A DNA stretch of 64,000 nucleotides from an uncultured Coriobacteriaceae bacterium (GTDB lineage Bacteria; Actinomycetota; Coriobacteriia; Coriobacteriales; Coriobacteriaceae), in contig CASEER010000006.1 of assembly GCA_949287085.1 (NCBI GenBank), positions 62,001 through 126,000 on the forward strand, written 5' to 3'. A program made the translations under genes and the position numbers. How positions within the stretch are numbered: the first letter of the stretch is position 1; each line of letters begins with the position of its first letter. The notes below the pieces were generated by a model that had not been told where the DNA came from, did not search any database, and saw nothing but the letters and a program-made list of their open reading frames with translations. This document shows positions 24,612-33,266 of the stretch, piece by piece.

Positions 24612-24813
24612 GGGCCGAGCTGGCAGGTGCGGCCGTTCGTCAGCTGAGGCAGCTGCCCTGCGGATGGCCCCGCGTATTCACTGCAGGCAATGAGCGCGCG
24701 CAGCCTGATCGCCGGCTGGCAGCGCGTATGGCTTTGCAACATCCACGGCGCGACGCTATCGCCCGCACGCCGTGGTTGGTAATTGGGGAGAGGCGATAGA
24801 GAAGGAGGAGCTC

Positions 24814-25122
24814 ATGAAGCTCGTCGGCGTTTGCGCGTGTACCTCTGGTATCGCGCACACCTACATGGCAAAGGAGAAGCTCGTCAAAGCCGCCCAGGCG
24901 CTCGGCCACGAGATCCACGTGGAGACGCAGGGCACCATCGGCGTTGAGGACCCGCTCACCCCGGAGGAAATTGCCGAGGCTGATGCCGTCATCCTGGCTG
25001 TCGACATCAAGGTCGAGAAGGGCCGCTTCGAGGGCAAGCCCACGCTCGAGATCCCGACCTCGCTCGTGGTGAAGGCCCCCAAGCAGGTCATCCAGAAGGT
25101 TGCCGAGTCCATCGGCAAGTAG
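24814..25122 (+). CDS. PTS fructose-family EIIB component
   Basis: 102 aa. The N-terminus MKLVGVCACTSGIAHTYMA aligns with FruA IIB (ACPTGIAHTFMA), making Cys9 the phosphorylated residue. AAGGAGGAG precedes the ATG at 24814. It follows EIIA after about 200 nt with no clear terminator between them and precedes EIIC by 38 nt, so one operon is likely. Full length for a stand-alone IIB. Confidence 0.93.
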   Translation: MKLVGVCACTSGIAHTYMAKEKLVKAAQALGHEIHVETQGTIGVEDPLTPEEIAEADAVILAVDIKVEKGRFEGKPTLEIPTSLVVKAPKQVIQKVAESIGK

Positions 25123-25160
25123 TCAACCGGCTATATCCCGTGTGAAAGGGGGATTTCCTC

Positions 25161-26288
25161 ATGGCAGGAAAACTGAAGGGAAAGTTCGCTCCCTCCGAGA
25201 TTAAGAAGCACGTGCTTACCGCCATTAGCTACCTGCTTCCGCTCATCGTGGCCTCCGGCCTGCTCATCGCTATCGGTAACCTTACCGGTGGCGTTACCAT
25301 CGCTTCAATCGACGAACTCGACGCGATGACGGTGCCCTCGGCGCTCACCACGCTCGGCGGCATGGGCATGGGCCTCATCCCGGCATTCATCGGCGGCTAC
25401 ATCGCCTACTCCGTTGCCGACCGTCCCGGCATCGCGCCCGGCTTCCTCATGGGCATGATCGCCTCGTTCCTGAACTCCGGCTTCCTCGGCGGCCTCATCG
25501 GCGGCCTGCTCGTGGGCTACATCGCGCTCGTCATCGAGACCTATCTCAAGGTTCCCAAGTGGGCGCAGGCGCTCATGCCCATGATGATCGTCCCGCTGCT
25601 GTCCTCTGCGCTCGGCGGCCTCATCATGTTCTTCGTGCTCGGCACCCCGATCACGATGCTCACCGGTGCGCTGACCAACTTCATCACCGGTCTTGACCAG
25701 AGCCAGAAGGCCCTCTACGGCTTCATCATCGGCTGGATCGGCTGCCTGGATTACGGTGGAGCCATCTCCAAGGTCCCGAACCTGATCTGCGACGGCCTCA
25801 TGGCCGACGGCATCTATGGCCCCGAGGGTATCAAGGTGCTCGCCGCGATGGTCCCGCCCATCGGCGTGACGCTCGGCTGGCTGCTTTCCAAGGCCATCAA
25901 GAAGCCGATCTTCAAGTACTCCGAGGAGGAGAACATCAAGGTCGCCTTCCCCATGGGCATCTGCATGATCTCCGAGGGCGTCATTCCCATCGCCATGAAC
26001 GACCTCATCCGTACCGTGATCTGCACCTCCATCGGCTGCGGCGTGTGCGGCGCGATCAGCTTCTCCGCTGGTGTTGAGTCCATGGTTCCCTCCGGCGGCG
26101 TCTTCGTGATCCCCGCTATGGCCAACCCGCTCATGGCCGTTGTCGCGCTCCTCGTGGGTTCCTGCGTCACCGCCGTGCTCCTGGTGCTCATCAAGAAGCG
26201 CCTCACCCCCGAGCAGGTTGACGATCTTGGCATGGCCGAGGACGACACCGAGGAAGAGGTTGACCTCTCCGGCTTCAGCCTCTCCTAA
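25161..26288 (+). CDS. PTS fructose-family EIIC component
   Basis: 375 aa membrane permease. About nine hydrophobic segments start at residue 16 (KKHVLTAISYLLPLIVASGLL); GGYIAYSVADRPGIAPGF, LNSGFLGGLIGGLLVGY and FPMGICMISEGVIPIAMND are fructose-EIIC signatures. The C-terminus is acidic. It delivers a ketose phosphate (fructose 1-phosphate if fructose is the substrate). The downstream genes are two aldolases, and no 1-phosphofructokinase (FruK) is present in this cluster. Confidence 0.94.
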   Translation: MAGKLKGKFAPSEIKKHVLTAISYLLPLIVASGLLIAIGNLTGGVTIASIDELDAMTVPSALTTLGGMGMGLIPAFIGGYIAYSVADRPGIAPGFLMGMIASFLNSGFLGGLIGGLLVGYIALVIETYLKVPKWAQALMPMMIVPLLSSALGGLIMFFVLGTPITMLTGALTNFITGLDQSQKALYGFIIGWIGCLDYGGAISKVPNLICDGLMADGIYGPEGIKVLAAMVPPIGVTLGWLLSKAIKKPIFKYSEEENIKVAFPMGICMISEGVIPIAMNDLIRTVICTSIGCGVCGAISFSAGVESMVPSGGVFVIPAMANPLMAVVALLVGSCVTAVLLVLIKKRLTPEQVDDLGMAEDDTEEEVDLSGFSLS

Positions 26289-26297
26289 GGTTTGCAT

Positions 26298-26321
26298 GCG
26301 GCGGGGCTTCGGCTCCGCCGC
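26298..26321 (+). terminator. UUCG-capped hairpin after the PTS EIIC gene
   Basis: GCGGCGGGGC (26298-26307) pairs with 26312-26321 (one G-U) around a TTCG tetraloop. There is no T-run, so partial termination or mRNA stabilisation are both possible. Confidence 0.6.
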
Positions 26322-26430
26322 CATTCTCCCGGCGTCGCACGGAAGCGCTTGAGTCACCTTGGAAGCTCGCTTCGCATTCGTCGTAACGCGCTTGGCATGA
26401 TGTACGTACGGTCAAGGAAGGACCCATTCC

Positions 26431-27294
26431 ATGTATGAATCGATGAAGGGCATGCTCGCTAAGGCCAATGCCGAGGGCTATGCCGTCATGGCAATCAACG
26501 CCTTCAACCTCGAGACGGCGCGCGGTGTCATCACGGCGGCCGAAGAGATGAACGCCCCCATCATCATCGACCTGCTTCAGGATCATGTGAAATCGTTCTT
26601 CGATTGCGATATCCTCACCCAGCCCATCATCAAGATGGCGCAGGCGGCGAGTGTGCCTGTGGCTATCAACCTCGATCATGGCCACGATATCGCGCACCTC
26701 AAGCGCTGCCTGCATGAGGGGTTCTCAAGCGTCATGTGCGACGCGAGCGCGCTTTCGCCCGAGGAGAACGCTCGCGTGACGCGCGGCATCGTCGAGCTCG
26801 CTCAGACCTACGGCGCCTCTGTTGAGGCTGAGGTGGGCAACATGGGCCGCATCGACGAGAGCGGGGCGATGCTAACCGATGACGAGATGTACACGAACCC
26901 CGATGTGGCAATCAAGTTCATCCAGGAGACCGGCGTGGATGCGCTTGCTGTTTCGTACGGTTCCACGCATGGCGACTATCCCGAGGGATACGTTCCCACG
27001 TTCCACTTCGACATCGTGGAGAAGATTAAGGCGGGGACGGGCGCTCCGCTCGTGCTTCACGGCGGCTCCGGCGCTGGCGAGGAGAACATGCGTCGCTCCG
27101 TCGAGGCCGGTATCAACAAGATTAACGTGGGCACGGACTACATGATTGCCCAGCGCGAGTTCGTCGCGAAGGTGCTTGCCGAGAACCCCGGTTACGATTA
27201 CCCGACGCTCGTCGAGGGCAGCTGGAAGGCCGGTATCGAGGTTATCAAGCGCTACATCGAGATTTCCGGTTCTGCCGGAAAGGCTCGCTCGTAA
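26431..27294 (+). CDS. Class II ketose-phosphate aldolase (first of two)
   Basis: 287 aa zinc-dependent aldolase of the fructose/tagatose-bisphosphate family. Zinc and substrate motifs: NLDHGHD (first His ligands), EAEVGNMGR, VSYGSTHGDYP (His), PLVLHGGSGAGEENM and INVGTD. AAGGAAGGA precedes the start. It follows the fructose-type PTS genes by 142 nt with a hairpin between. Substrate could be fructose 1-phosphate, fructose 1,6-bisphosphate or tagatose phosphate; with no FruK nearby, direct cleavage of the imported ketose monophosphate is plausible but inferred. Confidence 0.88.
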   Translation: MYESMKGMLAKANAEGYAVMAINAFNLETARGVITAAEEMNAPIIIDLLQDHVKSFFDCDILTQPIIKMAQAASVPVAINLDHGHDIAHLKRCLHEGFSSVMCDASALSPEENARVTRGIVELAQTYGASVEAEVGNMGRIDESGAMLTDDEMYTNPDVAIKFIQETGVDALAVSYGSTHGDYPEGYVPTFHFDIVEKIKAGTGAPLVLHGGSGAGEENMRRSVEAGINKINVGTDYMIAQREFVAKVLAENPGYDYPTLVEGSWKAGIEVIKRYIEISGSAGKARS

Positions 27295-27423
27295 GCAGCG
27301 GTGTTACGTTTGCCGCGTGAGGCAGAGGCTGAGATAAAGGGCATGTGCCTCGTCTCGCATACGGCGAACAGCACATATGGTTGGTAGTCAACGAGTACGA
27401 CAAGAAAAAGGAGACATGAGACT

Positions 27424-28326
27424 ATGCTCATCAACATGAACCAGATGCTCAGCGTCGCGAAGGAAAAGCACTTTGCCGTGGGTGCGTACAACGTGTCCGA
27501 GAGCAACCTGTTCCGCACAGTCGTTGAGGCCGCCGAGGCCAACGACGCGCCCGCGATTATCGCCGTGCACCCGACCGAGCTTGCTTACTGCAAGGATGAC
27601 TTTGTCAAGTACATGATCGCCCGCGCCGGCAACAGCCCGGTCCCGTTCGTGATTCATATGGACCACGGCGACAGCATCGAGAGCATCATGCGCGCCGTGC
27701 ACGTGGGCTTCACCTCGGTGATGATCGACGGCTCCGCGCTGCCGTTTGACGAGAACATTGCCAAGACCGCCGAGGTCGTACGCTATTGCCACATGGTGGG
27801 CGTCTCCGTCGAGGGCGAGCTGGGTACCATCGGCGATACCGGCACCTCCATCGAAGGCGGCATGACCGAGGTCATCTACACCGATCCGGACGATGCCAAG
27901 AAGTTCGTTGACGAGACCGGCGTGGATTCGCTCGCTGTTGCTATTGGCACCTGCCATGGCCTGTATCCCAAGGGCGTGACCCCGAAGCTGCGCATGGACG
28001 TGCTCAAGGCGATCAAGGAGAAGGTCGACCTTCCGCTCGTGCTGCATGGTGGCTCCGGCAACCCCGATTCCGAGGTCGCCGAGGCCGTGAAGATCGGCAT
28101 CCAGAAGGTGAACATCTCCTCTGATTACAAGAGCGCGTTCTTCACTAAGGCGCGCGAGATCCTCTCGCAGGAGGGCTCCGGTTGGGATCCGAACAACATC
28201 TTCCCGGAGTGCATCGAGGCCGGTAAGGCGGTCATCAAGCAAAAGATGGAGCTCTTTGGGTGCGTGGGGGCCGCGAAGTACTATCGCGATCCCGTTATGC
28301 CGCAGTGGCGTCAGGAGCTCAACTAG
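27424..28326 (+). CDS. Class II ketose-bisphosphate aldolase (second of two)
   Basis: 300 aa, same fold as its neighbour but clearly diverged. HMDHGDSIESIMRAVHVGFTSVMIDGSALP, EGELGTIGDTGT, AIGTCHGLYPKG, PLVLHGGSGNPDSEV and KVNISSDYKSAF give the zinc- and phosphate-binding positions. AAAAAGGAGAC precedes the start at 27424. This version resembles the gatY/kbaY-type bisphosphate aldolases more than the upstream gene. Two unequal copies in tandem suggest either different substrates or a hetero-oligomer. The pair is followed by a terminator. Confidence 0.88.
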   Translation: MLINMNQMLSVAKEKHFAVGAYNVSESNLFRTVVEAAEANDAPAIIAVHPTELAYCKDDFVKYMIARAGNSPVPFVIHMDHGDSIESIMRAVHVGFTSVMIDGSALPFDENIAKTAEVVRYCHMVGVSVEGELGTIGDTGTSIEGGMTEVIYTDPDDAKKFVDETGVDSLAVAIGTCHGLYPKGVTPKLRMDVLKAIKEKVDLPLVLHGGSGNPDSEVAEAVKIGIQKVNISSDYKSAFFTKAREILSQEGSGWDPNNIFPECIEAGKAVIKQKMELFGCVGAAKYYRDPVMPQWRQELN

Positions 28327-28411
28327 CTCATACGTGCAGCGCGCACTCCCCTGGGGTTGCGTAGGCCGAGCACTTCGCGTCCTCGCTCCCTAGCCGCTGC
28401 ATCATCTATGG

Positions 28412-28437
28412 AGAGGGTCCCATATGGGGCCCTCTTC
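28412..28437 (+). terminator. Terminator after the aldolase pair
   Basis: AGAGGGTCCC (28412-28421) pairs with GGGGCCCTCT (28426-28435, one G-U) around ATAT, followed by TCTTG. Confidence 0.75.
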
Positions 28438-28516
28438 TTGTCACGGGGTTAGTTGTATCTTGGCGGGGCCTGGGGTGGCTTCGCGGCGTGCGGCGGCTTG
28501 CCGGGGTGGGGGGGCG

Positions 28517-28660
28517 GTCCGTTCAGCTTGGAGCGGGCTTGTGGCCTGCGATAGCCTGCTGGGGCGAGGCGACCTGCCGGGGCGGGGCTCGTCCGGCTTG
28601 GAACGGGCCTGTGGCCCGCAATGGCTTGCCGGGCTGGCGGAGGCCTGCCGGGCTGGCGGC
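28517..28660. repeat. Imperfect 70-75-bp direct repeat upstream of the RpiR gene
   Basis: GTCCGTTCAGCTTGGAGCGG (from 28517) and GTCCGGCTTGGAACGG (from 28591) start two related units; shorter TGCCGGGCTGGCGG units follow near 28626-28660. No gene is seen between 28438 and 28762. Confidence 0.65.
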
Positions 28661-28802
28661 TGCCCAGCGGCTCTGCAGCGGCTTCAAGCATGGAGCAGAT
28701 TCGTGCGGCAAGGACCGTTCGGCGGGGGGTCGTAAGGAATGCTGCACTATGGCAGCGTAGATTGCTATCATGGGAGCAGAGGACAAAGTTCCGGGAGTTA
28801 TC

Positions 28803-29693
28803 ATGCAGCGTAAGGGAAGCGTCATCAACGAGATTTGTTTGCTGTACGACCGGCTGAGCGATACCGAGAAGCTCATCGCCGATTTTGTCATGGCGTACCA
28901 AGGAGAAATTCCCTCGCTGACCACGCGTGAGATTGCTGCACGAAGCCAGACGTCGGCAGCCACGGTGTCCCGCTTCGTGCGCCATTTGGGATACGAGAGC
29001 TTTTCCGAGCTGCGAAGCGCGATGCAGCGCGATAACGGCACGCACGACCCCGATGAGGTTCCGCGCAATGTCATTTCGCTCGACGCTCCGCGAGCTGCTA
29101 TGGAGACGGTGCTCCTAGCAAAGAATCGCGAACTGCTCGATACGCTCAATCTCATTAGCGATCAAGATCTTACCTATGCGGTGCGCCTTATTGAGGAAGC
29201 CGATTCGGTGGTGTTCGGAGCGGTGGGTAACACCATTCCGGCGGCTTTATCGGCTTCGTTCCTTATCTCTCAGCTTGGCATTCGTTCGCATTGTGCCCCT
29301 ACAACCGAGGCCATGGTGCTTTCGTCCATGTCGCTCACCAAGCGAGATGTGCTTGTTTTCATGTCTAAATCCGGTCACTCTAAGCGGCTAAACCATATGA
29401 TGGACAATGCCATCGATTCGCAGACGCCTACGATTGTGATCACCAATGTGCCGGACTCGCCGCTTGCGCGCCGTGCGACCTGCGTTCTGCAGACCGCGAC
29501 GCGCGATAAGATGCTTAACAGCGACCTTCCGTTCTCGCATAACTCCATGAACTTCGTTATCGAGGTCGTGTTCCTGCTGCTTTGTTCCGATATGCCTAAC
29601 TTCCAAGCGCACGCGGGCCTGCTGTGGAAATCCCTCGGCGACGACAAGGGTGTTTCCGGCGAGGTCTTCGGAGCCACCGGCGGTATGCGGTAG
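28803..29693 (+). CDS. RpiR/MurR-family transcriptional regulator (HTH + SIS)
   Basis: 296 aa. The N-terminal HTH_6 (residues 1-75: LTTREIAARSQTSAATVSRFVRHLGYESFSELRSAM) is joined to a C-terminal SIS domain (about 110-250, SVVFGAVGNT, VFMSKSGHSKRLNHM) that binds a sugar phosphate. The ATG at 28803 is preferred over 28770 because CGGGAG sits 6 nt upstream and the earlier ATG lies within an extended -10 (TGCTATCAT, 28763-28771). Located just downstream of the PTS/aldolase genes, it is the best candidate for the protein binding the GTTTCA-N15/16-TGAAAC sites; that link is inferred. Confidence 0.92.
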   Translation: MQRKGSVINEICLLYDRLSDTEKLIADFVMAYQGEIPSLTTREIAARSQTSAATVSRFVRHLGYESFSELRSAMQRDNGTHDPDEVPRNVISLDAPRAAMETVLLAKNRELLDTLNLISDQDLTYAVRLIEEADSVVFGAVGNTIPAALSASFLISQLGIRSHCAPTTEAMVLSSMSLTKRDVLVFMSKSGHSKRLNHMMDNAIDSQTPTIVITNVPDSPLARRATCVLQTATRDKMLNSDLPFSHNSMNFVIEVVFLLLCSDMPNFQAHAGLLWKSLGDDKGVSGEVFGATGGMR

Positions 29694-29794
29694 CACATGG
29701 GGGTCCTGCCATGGCAGAGCCCCTCGCCCCATGCAAAACGCATTAGTTGATGTCTGCGTTGCGGCTTATCTCGAGAACTTTTTGCTGTGTCTAT

Positions 29795-29865
29795 ATTCTT
29801 GGGCAAGAATGTGCCGAAAAGTGGGGGTATTAAAGGCGATTAACGGCACAATCTTGCTCAAGAAT
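29795..29865. promoter_or_regulatory. Paired ATTCTTG/CAAGAAT dyads forming a larger inverted repeat
   Basis: 29795-29815 and the reverse complement of 29845-29865 agree at 19 of 21 positions. Each arm contains its own dyad: ATTCTTG-GG-CAAGAAT (29795-29810) and AATCTTG-CT-CAAGAAT (29850-29865). The 435-nt gap between the RpiR and mtnN genes holds nothing else recognisable. Confidence 0.65.
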
Positions 29866-30023
29866 GAACAATGAGAAGATGCAGGGATTCACGTACGCAT
29901 AGGCATGGCGGCTCATGGTGGTCGCAAAGGCGCCAGCGATAAGCAGCGAGGCGCTGCCTTGCGAAGGTGTCAAGGTTCGGCGGATTAATTGCCGTTCAGC
30001 GATGAATTTCGACCGTTTGCCTG

Positions 30024-30051
30024 TTGTGCGCAACATTCTGCCTGCTATCAT
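30024..30051 (+). promoter_or_regulatory. Candidate mtnN-engB promoter
   Basis: TTGTGC (30024-30029), 16-nt spacer, extended -10 TGCTATCAT ending at 30051. The same extended -10 sequence precedes the RpiR gene. Confidence 0.5.
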
Positions 30052-30128
30052 GGGCTGCTGAATATCGAACGGGTGCGGCTCGGTTCGCGCGGGAAAGGCG
30101 CGGCACCCACCGCGCGGGACGGAGCACT

Positions 30129-30860
30129 ATGGCACGAACGATCGCAATTATCGGCGCGCTCGAGAAAGAGGTATCGCAGATCTACGATACGCTTTCCAAG
30201 CGTTCAATGGTCGAAGAGGCGGGTCTCACCGTTGCGCGCGGCACCTTCGAAGGCGTTCAGGTGGTGGCTTGCACGGCGGGCATGGGCACCGTGAATGCCG
30301 CTGCAGCGACGCAGCACCTGCTGAGCCGTTACGAGGCGGGTACGGTGATCTTCTCCGGCATTGCGGGAGGGCTTAACCCAGCACTTCATATCAACGATGT
30401 GGTGATCGGCGAGCGCCTCCGCTATCTCGACACCGACACCTCGCTCATTGCCGAGTCGGCTCCCGGTTTGGAGGAATTCGCCTCGAACCCCGCGCTGGTG
30501 GATGCTGCCGAGGCCGTGTTGCGTGACAAGGGGTTTGTCGATGCTGCCGTGAACCCCGCTGCACCTGGCGACGATGCCCCTCGGTACCTGCGTGGAACGA
30601 TCGCTACGGGCGATCGGTTCATTACGGGCGACCTGCGCGACTCCGTGGTGGCTCAGGCCAGCGCGGATTGCGCCGAGATGGAGGGCGCCGCGGTCGCGCA
30701 TATCGCGGCCAAGAATGGCGCCGCGTGCTTGGTACTGCGCGCAATCTCAGATAACTGCGACGAGTCGTACGACGCGCTTTGCGAGCGCGCGTTCGAACTC
30801 GAAGACTACGCGCGGACTGCAAGCAGCGTCGTTCTTGAAATCGTTCGTCGCATCGCATAG
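30129..30860 (+). CDS. mtnN: 5'-methylthioadenosine/S-adenosylhomocysteine nucleosidase
   Basis: 243 aa hydrolase that removes adenine from methylthioadenosine, S-adenosylhomocysteine and 5'-deoxyadenosine, relieving product inhibition of SAM enzymes. IGALEKEVSQIYD at the N-terminus, GTVIFSGIAGGLNP, ATGDRFI, CAEMEGAAVAHIA (purine and ribose site) and LRAISDNCDES (catalytic Asp) identify MtnN/Pfs. CGGAGC supports the start at 30129. It is followed after 50 nt by engB on the same strand. The window encodes several radical-SAM enzymes (PflA, YgiQ) whose 5'-deoxyadenosine by-product this enzyme can remove. Confidence 0.95.
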   Translation: MARTIAIIGALEKEVSQIYDTLSKRSMVEEAGLTVARGTFEGVQVVACTAGMGTVNAAAATQHLLSRYEAGTVIFSGIAGGLNPALHINDVVIGERLRYLDTDTSLIAESAPGLEEFASNPALVDAAEAVLRDKGFVDAAVNPAAPGDDAPRYLRGTIATGDRFITGDLRDSVVAQASADCAEMEGAAVAHIAAKNGAACLVLRAISDNCDESYDALCERAFELEDYARTASSVVLEIVRRIA

Positions 30861-30910
30861 CCGAATTGCTCGTAAGCAATGAGGACGCTTTCACCACGAT
30901 AGGAGTTCCC

Positions 30911-31501
30911 ATGGCCGATTCCATTAACTACCAGCTGGCACACTTTGTGGCGAGCTACGGCAAGGCATCTCAGATTCCGCCGTCGACCTGCCCAGAGGTG
31001 AGCTTCGTGGGGCGCTCGAACGTGGGCAAGTCGTCGATTATGAACAAGCTGTTTGGCCGAAAGGGCCTGGTCAAGGTGTCGAGCACGCCGGGCAAGACCT
31101 CCAACGTCAACTTCTTTGAGGCGGATGGCGTGCATTTTATCGACCTGCCCGGATACGGCTTCGCGCGCCGCTCGAAGGCCGAACGCGAGCGCTGGGCGCG
31201 TCTGATCGGCGACTTCTTTGATTTGGAGCGCAGTTTTAACTTGGTTGTGTCGCTGGTGGACATTCGGCATGATCCGAGCGCGCTTGACCACCAGATGATC
31301 GAGTTTTTGCAGGAGGGCGGGTTCCCCTTTGTGGTGGCGCTCACCAAAGCCGATAAGCTGAGCCGCAGCAAGCAGGGCCAGCAGGCAGCGGCTATCAAGC
31401 GGCAGCTGAATATTCCTGCCGATGACGTGTTGGTCACGAGCTCCGAAACCGGCCTCGGCATTGACCGGCTCAAGCGCCGCATCGAGGAGGCGTGTTTGTA
31501 G
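30911..31501 (+). CDS. engB: Ribosome biogenesis GTPase EngB/YsxC
   Basis: 196 aa essential GTPase acting in 50S subunit assembly. G1 GRSNVGKSS, G2 TPGKTSNVNFF, G3 DLPGYGFARRS and G4 TKAD are all present, and the length is standard. AGGAG 7 nt upstream selects the ATG at 30911; the 15 extra residues of the longer frame are not conserved. Probably co-transcribed with mtnN. Confidence 0.96.
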   Translation: MADSINYQLAHFVASYGKASQIPPSTCPEVSFVGRSNVGKSSIMNKLFGRKGLVKVSSTPGKTSNVNFFEADGVHFIDLPGYGFARRSKAERERWARLIGDFFDLERSFNLVVSLVDIRHDPSALDHQMIEFLQEGGFPFVVALTKADKLSRSKQGQQAAAIKRQLNIPADDVLVTSSETGLGIDRLKRRIEEACL

Positions 31502-31625
31502 CGAGATGCCCACAACGTGGTGTCGTGACGGTGCGTCTGTAGCGATAAGTCAGCACTTGACGTTGAAGTGTCACGCGAGACGTGAAAGCACCAGTTGGTG
31601 CGCCGCGGACAATAGCCATGCCACT

Positions 31626-31715
31626 ATGACGAGAAATCGAGAATCGAGTCAATTAAATTGACGAGATTAGTATTTCTCGTCATACTATTTGACGAGAAAA
31701 TCTATTTCTCATCAA
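31626..31715 (+). promoter_or_regulatory. Promoter with five TGACGAGA-type operator boxes
   Basis: Boxes: ATGACGAGAAAT (31626-31637), TTGACGAGATTA (31658-31669), its inverse ATTTCTCGTCAT (31672-31683), TTGACGAGAAAA (31689-31700) and inverse ATTTCTCATCAA (31704-31715). A promoter TTGACG (31658-31663), 17 nt, CATACT (31681-31686) lies inside: box 2 covers the -35 and box 3 overlaps the -10. The layout implies autoregulation of the downstream HTH gene. Confidence 0.8.
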
Positions 31716-31755
31716 TCGATGCAATGCGAAACGACACGCATTCACGGAGGCCGTC

Positions 31756-33012
31756 ATGCGGGAATCTGCTGATTTGGAGTTGAAGGAGAAGGTTTCAAGG
31801 TCCTTTCTCAAAACGGTGAGTGCATTCGCGAATTTTGGTGAGGGTCGCATCCTGTTCGGCATACGGGACGATGGGACGATCTCCGGCGTGCAAAACCCGA
31901 GCGAGACAAGGTTGTCCATCGAGAACGCAATCAACGATGCCCTCGATCCCCGGCCACGTTTCTTATTGGAAACGGAGCGAATTGGCGGTAAAGATATCGT
32001 TGCGCTCACGGTATTCGAGGGCGCGGATAAGCCGTATCTGTGTTCGGGGAAGGCGTATCGGCGCATGGATACTGCGACGGTGCCCGTCGATCGTGTCGAG
32101 CTGCGTCAACTTGCAATCGAGGGGTCGCCGCGCTCGTATGACGATATGGATTCTCCGCGTCAAGACCTCACCTTTGAACTGCTCTCGGAGCGTCTGCGCC
32201 ATGCGCTTGGTATTGGGGAAATAGACAGGGAAGTTCTGACAACGCTCGGGTTGTATCGCGCTGGGCGCTTCAACAACGCTGCGGCGATATTAGCAGATAA
32301 GAACGACATGCCTGGCGTTGACATCGTTCGCTATGCCGCTGATGAGCGCTCCATCCATCAGAGGGAGACATGCGAAGGTGTGTCGGCTCTCAAGTTGCTT
32401 GACGAGACGGTCGCAGCGTTTCGTGCGAACTACTATGTCGAGCGGGTGCAGGGCATGGAGCGTGAGCGGGTGGCTCTCATTCCAGAGGCGTCGTTTCGCG
32501 AGGCGGTTGCAAATGCGCTGGTGCACAGGCTTTGGTATGTTGATGCCCGGGTGGTTCTCTCCCTGTACCAAGATCGCGTGGAGATTGTGTCGCCCGGCGG
32601 ACTGCCGAGCGGAATCGATGAACAGCTTTATCTCAAAGGCGGTATTTCGGTTCCGCGAAACACCACGCTTGCCTACGTGTTCTTGCGTCTGGGGATTATC
32701 GAGCGCCTGGGGACAGGCATCCAGAGCATCCGCCGTGCGTATAGAGGTGCCCTACAGCAGCCCTTGTTCGACATATCACAGCATGCCATCAAGGTAACGC
32801 TTCCGGTTCTTGAAGCTGGATTTTCCCTCGATGAAGATGAAAAACGCCTCGTGTCGGCACTCGGTTCTCATTCCGAGTTGAGCGCGCGCGAGCTTGCGGA
32901 AGAGCTTGGCACATCGAGGAGCACTGTTGTGCGTGCGCTCGCCCGCTTAGAGAAGCGCGGCATCGTTCGTCGCATAGGCAAGGGTCGCGCGACGCGATAT
33001 GGGCGATTCTAA
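31756..33012 (+). CDS. AlbA/Schlafen-domain transcriptional regulator with winged helix
   Basis: 418 aa. Residues 1-115 form an AlbA_2 (Schlafen-like) domain (LELKEKVSRSFLKTVSAFANFGEGRILFGIRDDG); the middle (about 200-340) contains SFREAVANALVHRLWYVDARVVLSLYQDRVEIVSPGGLP and RLGIIERLGTG, the HATPase_c_4-like region of this family; residues 355-418 are a winged helix (SARELAEELGTSRSTVVRALARLEKRGIVRRIGKGRATRYGRF). GGAGGC precedes the ATG. Such proteins are usually called putative DNA-binding regulators; targets are unknown. Five operator boxes lie in its own promoter. Confidence 0.88.
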   Translation: MRESADLELKEKVSRSFLKTVSAFANFGEGRILFGIRDDGTISGVQNPSETRLSIENAINDALDPRPRFLLETERIGGKDIVALTVFEGADKPYLCSGKAYRRMDTATVPVDRVELRQLAIEGSPRSYDDMDSPRQDLTFELLSERLRHALGIGEIDREVLTTLGLYRAGRFNNAAAILADKNDMPGVDIVRYAADERSIHQRETCEGVSALKLLDETVAAFRANYYVERVQGMERERVALIPEASFREAVANALVHRLWYVDARVVLSLYQDRVEIVSPGGLPSGIDEQLYLKGGISVPRNTTLAYVFLRLGIIERLGTGIQSIRRAYRGALQQPLFDISQHAIKVTLPVLEAGFSLDEDEKRLVSALGSHSELSARELAEELGTSRSTVVRALARLEKRGIVRRIGKGRATRYGRF

Positions 33013-33031
33013 GTGTAATGCGATTGAGCAT

Positions 33032-33055
33032 CACGTCGAGGTGACGTGTTTGTGC
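33032..33055 (+). terminator. Possible weak terminator after the AlbA-domain gene
   Basis: CACGTC (33032-33037) pairs with GACGTG (33043-33048) followed by TTTGTG. The short 254-nt gap before the ygiQ stop codon contains no convincing gene. Confidence 0.45.
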
Positions 33056-33266
33056 GGGGAACATGGAAAGATGCCCGTTGCCGTCGTTTCTGAACAATTG
33101 GCTCGATTACACCGTTGCTGAGCTGCTGCTTGATTTGAGTTTGTGGGTCGAGGTTAGTGCGCTTGGCTTCAACTCTGAAGGCCATCGCGCTGAGGAAGGT
33201 GTGATGGTCGCTCTCCTCATGGTGCGAAAGCCTTGCGCCTGGGGTGTGGCTTGGAGCGACGCCCCG

